This document shows, one piece after another, positions 33,368 to 36,200 of a stretch of 36,200 nucleotides of DNA. Under the pieces are notes generated by a model. The model was not told the DNA's origin. It did not search any database and saw only the letters and a list, made by a program, of their open reading frames with translations. The stretch covers positions 1 to 36,200 of the forward strand of contig JALZVT010000039.1 in the NCBI GenBank assembly GCA_023300545.1, in the 5' to 3' direction. Within the stretch, counting starts at the first letter, position 1; each line of letters opens with the position of its first letter. This DNA is from Pseudomonadales bacterium (GTDB lineage: Bacteria; Pseudomonadota; Gammaproteobacteria; Pseudomonadales; Azotimanducaceae). The position numbers and the translations under genes were made by a program.

Positions 33368-34230
33368 TCGATGTTTTGCACCTGTTCGCGTACCTGTTCG
33401 ATCAACACTTTCAGGTCCACAGCGCGCTTGGAGGCTTCTGGCAGCACCGATTTGCTGGCCAGTGTGTTGGCTTCGCGGTTAAGTTCCTGGGTGAGAAAGT
33501 CGAGTCGACGACCGTGTGGTCCCTCGTTTTCCAGCGCGATGCGAGCCTCGGCGACGTGAATGGCCAGTCGATCCAGTTCTTCGGCCACGTCAGCGCGCTG
33601 CGCGAGCACGGCGATCTCCTGTTCCAGTCTGTTGGGGTCCACTTCGACCTTCAGTTTTTCGAGGCGGGTATGGAGGCGATCTGACAGAGCGGCTGACAGC
33701 GGCGCGATGATCGGCTTTAGCTCGCCGACCAGGCGATCCATGTTCTGCAGGCGTGCGCCCACGAGTCCAGCTAGCTTGGTGCCTTCCCGTTTGCGAGCCG
33801 TTATCAGCTCATCCATAGCGGTATTATAGGATTCCTCGGCCAGCTCCATAAAGTTGTCGAACAATTTAGCGTTCCGGTCTTCGAGAATGCCGGGCCAGTT
33901 AAGCAGGTCCATTGGGTTGGCCTGGCTGAATTCAGGCGCGTCGCGGCGAACCTGCTCCAAAGTAGCTAGCAGCTGCAGCAGTGCGGGTCGGTTGATCTGC
34001 AGGTGGGTTTTGCGAACCGTGTGATTAATGCGCAGAGTGGCGTCGAGCTTGCCGCGGTGCAGCTTGCTGCGGGTGAGATCCCGCAGAGTTTGCTCGAGCA
34101 TGCGCGAGTTGTCGGGAAGGTTGTAGGAAAGCTCGAGAAACCGATGGTTCACGGTGCGCAGTTCCCAGACCAGGGAGCCCCAAGGCGCCTCTATTTCGTG
34201 GCGCGCGAACGCGGTCATGCTTTGAACCAT
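33364..34230 (-). CDS. yicC: YicC family endoribonuclease-like protein
   Basis: 288 aa, the usual size. MVQSMTAFARHE at the N-terminus, WELRTVNHRFLELSYNLP, then the C-terminal GPHGRRLDFLTQELNREANTLASKS are the YicC signatures. E. coli YicC is an endoribonuclease involved in small-RNA turnover. It lies directly before gmk and is divergent from rph, the conserved gammaproteobacterial context. M1 aligns with the E. coli start even though the upstream bases are AT-rich with no clear ribosome site. Confidence 0.95.
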   Translation of the reverse strand: MVQSMTAFARHEIEAPWGSLVWELRTVNHRFLELSYNLPDNSRMLEQTLRDLTRSKLHRGKLDATLRINHTVRKTHLQINRPALLQLLATLEQVRRDAPEFSQANPMDLLNWPGILEDRNAKLFDNFMELAEESYNTAMDELITARKREGTKLAGLVGARLQNMDRLVGELKPIIAPLSAALSDRLHTRLEKLKVEVDPNRLEQEIAVLAQRADVAEELDRLAIHVAEARIALENEGPHGRRLDFLTQELNREANTLASKSVLPEASKRAVDLKVLIEQVREQVQNIE

Positions 34231-34320
34231 TATAAAATTGTCCGATATCGACTAACAGTAATCACTGAAAGATATTCTAGCAGCACACACGGCGTATAAT
34301 GCGCCACCAATTTTCTCCGG
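34231..34320. promoter_or_regulatory. Divergent promoter region yicC / rph
   Basis: This 90-bp region must start transcription in both directions. A perfect -10 box TATAAT is at 34295-34300, 20 bp before the rph ATG. No good -35 box accompanies it. No clear ribosome site is seen before rph. Confidence 0.45.
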
Positions 34321-35043
34321 ATGTCCTTTATGTCGACCCAAAGACCCAGTGGCCGAGTGCCTCAAGCCATGCGTGAATTGCGCTTCACCACCGGCTTTAC
34401 GGCCCACCCTGCAGGCTCCGTACTGGTCGAGTTTGGCGGTACGCGAGTGCTGTGTACGGCATCCGTAGAAGACCGGGTGCCCGGCTTTATGAGGGGTAAA
34501 GGCAAGGGTTGGGTGACCGCTGAATACGGCATGTTGCCTGGCTCAACGCACTCTCGGGTCGACCGGGAAGCGGCGCGCGGCAAGCAATCAGGCCGTACGG
34601 TTGAAATTCAGCGCCTAATCGGGCGGTCGTTGCGAGCCGCAATGGATATGGATGCGATGGGTGAAAAGACCATCCGCATTGATTGTGACGTGCTTCAGGC
34701 TGACGGCGGTACGCGTACCGCCTCAATCACCGGTGGTTGTCTGGCCTTAGCGGTTGCCTGCAAAAAGGTGGGGATTCAGTCCGCATTCAGTGGCTTTGTG
34801 GCATCGATATCCGTAGGTATTTGGGAAGGGACACCGGTGCTGGACCTTGATTACGCTGAAGACTCCACGGCAGAAACTGACATGAATGTTGTGATGTTGG
34901 AAGGCGGAGGCTTCATTGAGGTGCAGGGGACCGCCGAGCAGGCCCCTTTCTCCGCGCAGGAGTTGAGCGCTATGCTTGCGCTCGCCGAAGCCGGCATTGA
35001 AGATATTGTTAAAGCCCAGAGAGCAGCACTGGACGCTGCCTGA
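34321..35043 (+). CDS. rph: Ribonuclease PH
   Basis: 240 aa, close to the E. coli length (238). Family signatures in order: [76 protein letters not shown] and the C-terminal [12 protein letters not shown]. It is a phosphorolytic 3' exonuclease that trims tRNA precursors. ATG 34321 and ATG 34330 are both possible; the second matches the usual start more closely. pyrE follows 7 bp after the stop. Confidence 0.97.
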   Translation: MSFMSTQRPSGRVPQAMRELRFTTGFTAHPAGSVLVEFGGTRVLCTASVEDRVPGFMRGKGKGWVTAEYGMLPGSTHSRVDREAARGKQSGRTVEIQRLIGRSLRAAMDMDAMGEKTIRIDCDVLQADGGTRTASITGGCLALAVACKKVGIQSAFSGFVASISVGIWEGTPVLDLDYAEDSTAETDMNVVMLEGGGFIEVQGTAEQAPFSAQELSAMLALAEAGIEDIVKAQRAALDAA

Positions 35044-35050
35044 GAACACC

Positions 35051-35776
35051 ATGACTCACGCGACGCAGAACAACACCCAAACAGATACGCCGCAGGCGCA
35101 GGCGGCGCGACGGGAGTTTGTGCGCCTGATGATCGAACAAGAGGTGTTGCAGTTTGGTGATTTCACATTGAAGTCTGGCCGCAGCAGCCCCTACTTTTTC
35201 AATTTGGGAAAGGTGGCTGACGCCCGTGGGCTCGCCGCGCTAGGCCACGCTTACGCGGCGGCATTGGCAGAACTGGGGTGGTCGTTTGAGGTGCTGTTTG
35301 GTCCTGCTTACAAGGGGATCCCGATTGCCTCCGCGACCGGCTGTGCGCTGGCCGCGGCAAACTCGCCGGCTAATCCAGGCATCGCCTACAACCGCAAAGA
35401 GGCCAAGGACCATGGTGAGGGCGGCCAATTGGTTGGTGCAGAAATCGAGTCCCGCAAGGTGGTGGTACTTGACGATGTGCTGACTGCAGGAACCGCGGTG
35501 CGCGAGGCGCTGACGCTTATCAAAGCCGGGCAGGGTGAGTTAGCTGGCGTGTTGGTTGCTCTGGATCGTGAGGAACGCGTGCTGGCACAGGGCGACGAGA
35601 ACCCGGCTGATGGCACGGGTATTACGGCCATTGGCGCCCTGATGCAGGAGCTGGATGTGCCGGTTCGCAGCATAGTTCGGTTGCAAGATGTGATCGACTA
35701 CCTTGACTCTGAAGGCGTGTACTCGGAAGCTTTACAGGCTATTTTGAACTATCGGAATGCCTACTGTGTCTATTAG
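35051..35776 (+). CDS. pyrE: Orotate phosphoribosyltransferase
   Basis: 241 aa from ATG 35051. The frame extends upstream to 34976 inside rph, but 35051 leaves a 7-bp gap and a sensible N-terminus. The PRPP-binding loop VVVLDDVLTAGTAVREA is intact, and LKSGRSSPYFFNLGKV, FGPAYKGIPIA and YNRKEAKDHGEGG are family motifs. A short polar N-terminal extension makes it longer than E. coli PyrE (213 aa). It makes OMP from orotate and PRPP. rph-pyrE is a classic gammaproteobacterial operon. Confidence 0.97.
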   Translation: MTHATQNNTQTDTPQAQAARREFVRLMIEQEVLQFGDFTLKSGRSSPYFFNLGKVADARGLAALGHAYAAALAELGWSFEVLFGPAYKGIPIASATGCALAAANSPANPGIAYNRKEAKDHGEGGQLVGAEIESRKVVVLDDVLTAGTAVREALTLIKAGQGELAGVLVALDREERVLAQGDENPADGTGITAIGALMQELDVPVRSIVRLQDVIDYLDSEGVYSEALQAILNYRNAYCVY

Positions 35777-35815
35777 GCGGTCACGAGCCGTACATTGGAA
35801 TCGGAGGCAAATAAG

Positions 35816-36200
35816 TTGATAAAACTTGCAGTAATGAATATTCGCTCTAAGGCTCCCTGTGCAACGCTGGTCAGCGCCACTCTGTTGGTGGCTATGCTTG
35901 TGCCTGGAGTCGCCAATGCGGCCAAACTTTATCGATACAAGGACAATGATGACGGTTGGGTCATTGCCAGCAGTGTGCCCAATGACCGAGTAAAAAACGG
36001 TTATGAGGTGGTTGACGAAACCGGCCGGTTGCTCGAAGAGGTTGCGCCCCAGCGTTCGCCGGCTGAAGCGAAGCAATATATCGCCGCTTTGGAAGCGGAG
36101 CAGGTTCGCGACGAAGCCATACGCCGCATTAACCTGTTGTACGGTTCCGAATCTGACATCGACTACGCCTTGAAGAAAGCGCTGTTATCGATCGATAACA
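35816..36200 (+). CDS. DUF4124-like secreted protein (3' end outside window)
   Basis: Open to the right edge (128 codons). TTG 35816 is favoured because a GGAGG site (35803-35807) lies eight bases before it; ATG 35834 in the same frame would be 26 bases away. A signal peptide is clear (MNIRSKAP, a hydrophobic core, then GVANA before AKLYRYKD). The mature part begins LYRYKDNDDGWVIASSVPNDRV, the pattern of DUF4124 (YR..D..G....s..pP). An acidic/basic helical region follows (SPAEAKQYIAALEAEQVRDEA). Role unknown. Confidence 0.75.
   Translation, partial: MIKLAVMNIRSKAPCATLVSATLLVAMLVPGVANAAKLYRYKDNDDGWVIASSVPNDRVKNGYEVVDETGRLLEEVAPQRSPAEAKQYIAALEAEQVRDEAIRRINLLYGSESDIDYALKKALLSIDN

Noticed and set aside
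34976-35050. Longer pyrE start inside rph
   Set aside because: ATG 35051 leaves a normal gap after rph and gives a sensible PyrE N-terminus.
1-36200. CRISPR array, prophage or selenocysteine-insertion genes in the window
   Set aside because: No regularly spaced repeats, no phage structural genes, and no selA, selB, selC or selD sequence was seen.

Overview
The window looks like chromosomal DNA of a gammaproteobacterium. The right end carries recG, spoT, rpoZ, gmk, yicC, rph and pyrE in the gammaproteobacterial arrangement. A 52-segment-type marine heterotroph repertoire is suggested by the TonB receptor, the DUF1800/DUF1501 pair, several glutathione S-transferases and a phenylacetyl-CoA-type epoxidase. 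No plasmid, phage or CRISPR structure is visible. The genus cannot be named from the sequence alone.

Layout. 1-1481: 5' part of a secreted coiled-coil protein of unknown function, running off the left edge. 1739-8795: a block holding a TonB-dependent receptor, a RidA-like protein, a DUF1800 lipoprotein and a Tat-exported DUF1501 protein, bounded by two copies of a ~52-bp repeat. 8812-10276: a membrane protein, a decayed IS91-like transposase remnant and tRNA-Arg(CCG). 10367-20686: metabolic and stress genes. These are a FAD oxidoreductase, a minus-strand set (DinB-like, MFS exporter, hot-dog protein, GST), two more GSTs, a DJ-1/isonitrile-hydratase-like enzyme divergent from a GlxA-type AraC regulator, a KamA-like radical SAM protein and an ABA4-like membrane protein. 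20851-22410: a membrane diguanylate cyclase.

The most notable region is 22388-27826. A minus-strand cluster reads paaA, paaB, paaC, a shortened paaE, a glutathione peroxidase and a RidA-like gene. The peroxidase has an in-frame TGA exactly at the catalytic Cys/Sec position, followed by a hairpin of bacterial SECIS type, so I read it as a selenoprotein. About 4 kb away, beyond paaABC and a DUF938 methyltransferase, a peroxiredoxin-like gene also has TGA at its redox-active position (a UxxC motif) followed by its own hairpin. Ordinary ORF calling splits both genes and loses their 5' ends. The PaaE-like protein lacks the FAD domain and the NAD(P)H-binding signatures, and paaD is absent. The epoxidase therefore appears to use an unusual electron supply and sits beside a selenium-dependent peroxidase. 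No selA, selB, selC or selD is in the window.

27470-35776: a small unknown protein, then housekeeping genes (recG, spoT, rpoZ, gmk and yicC on minus; rph and pyrE on plus). The right edge cuts a DUF4124-like secreted protein that starts at a TTG codon.
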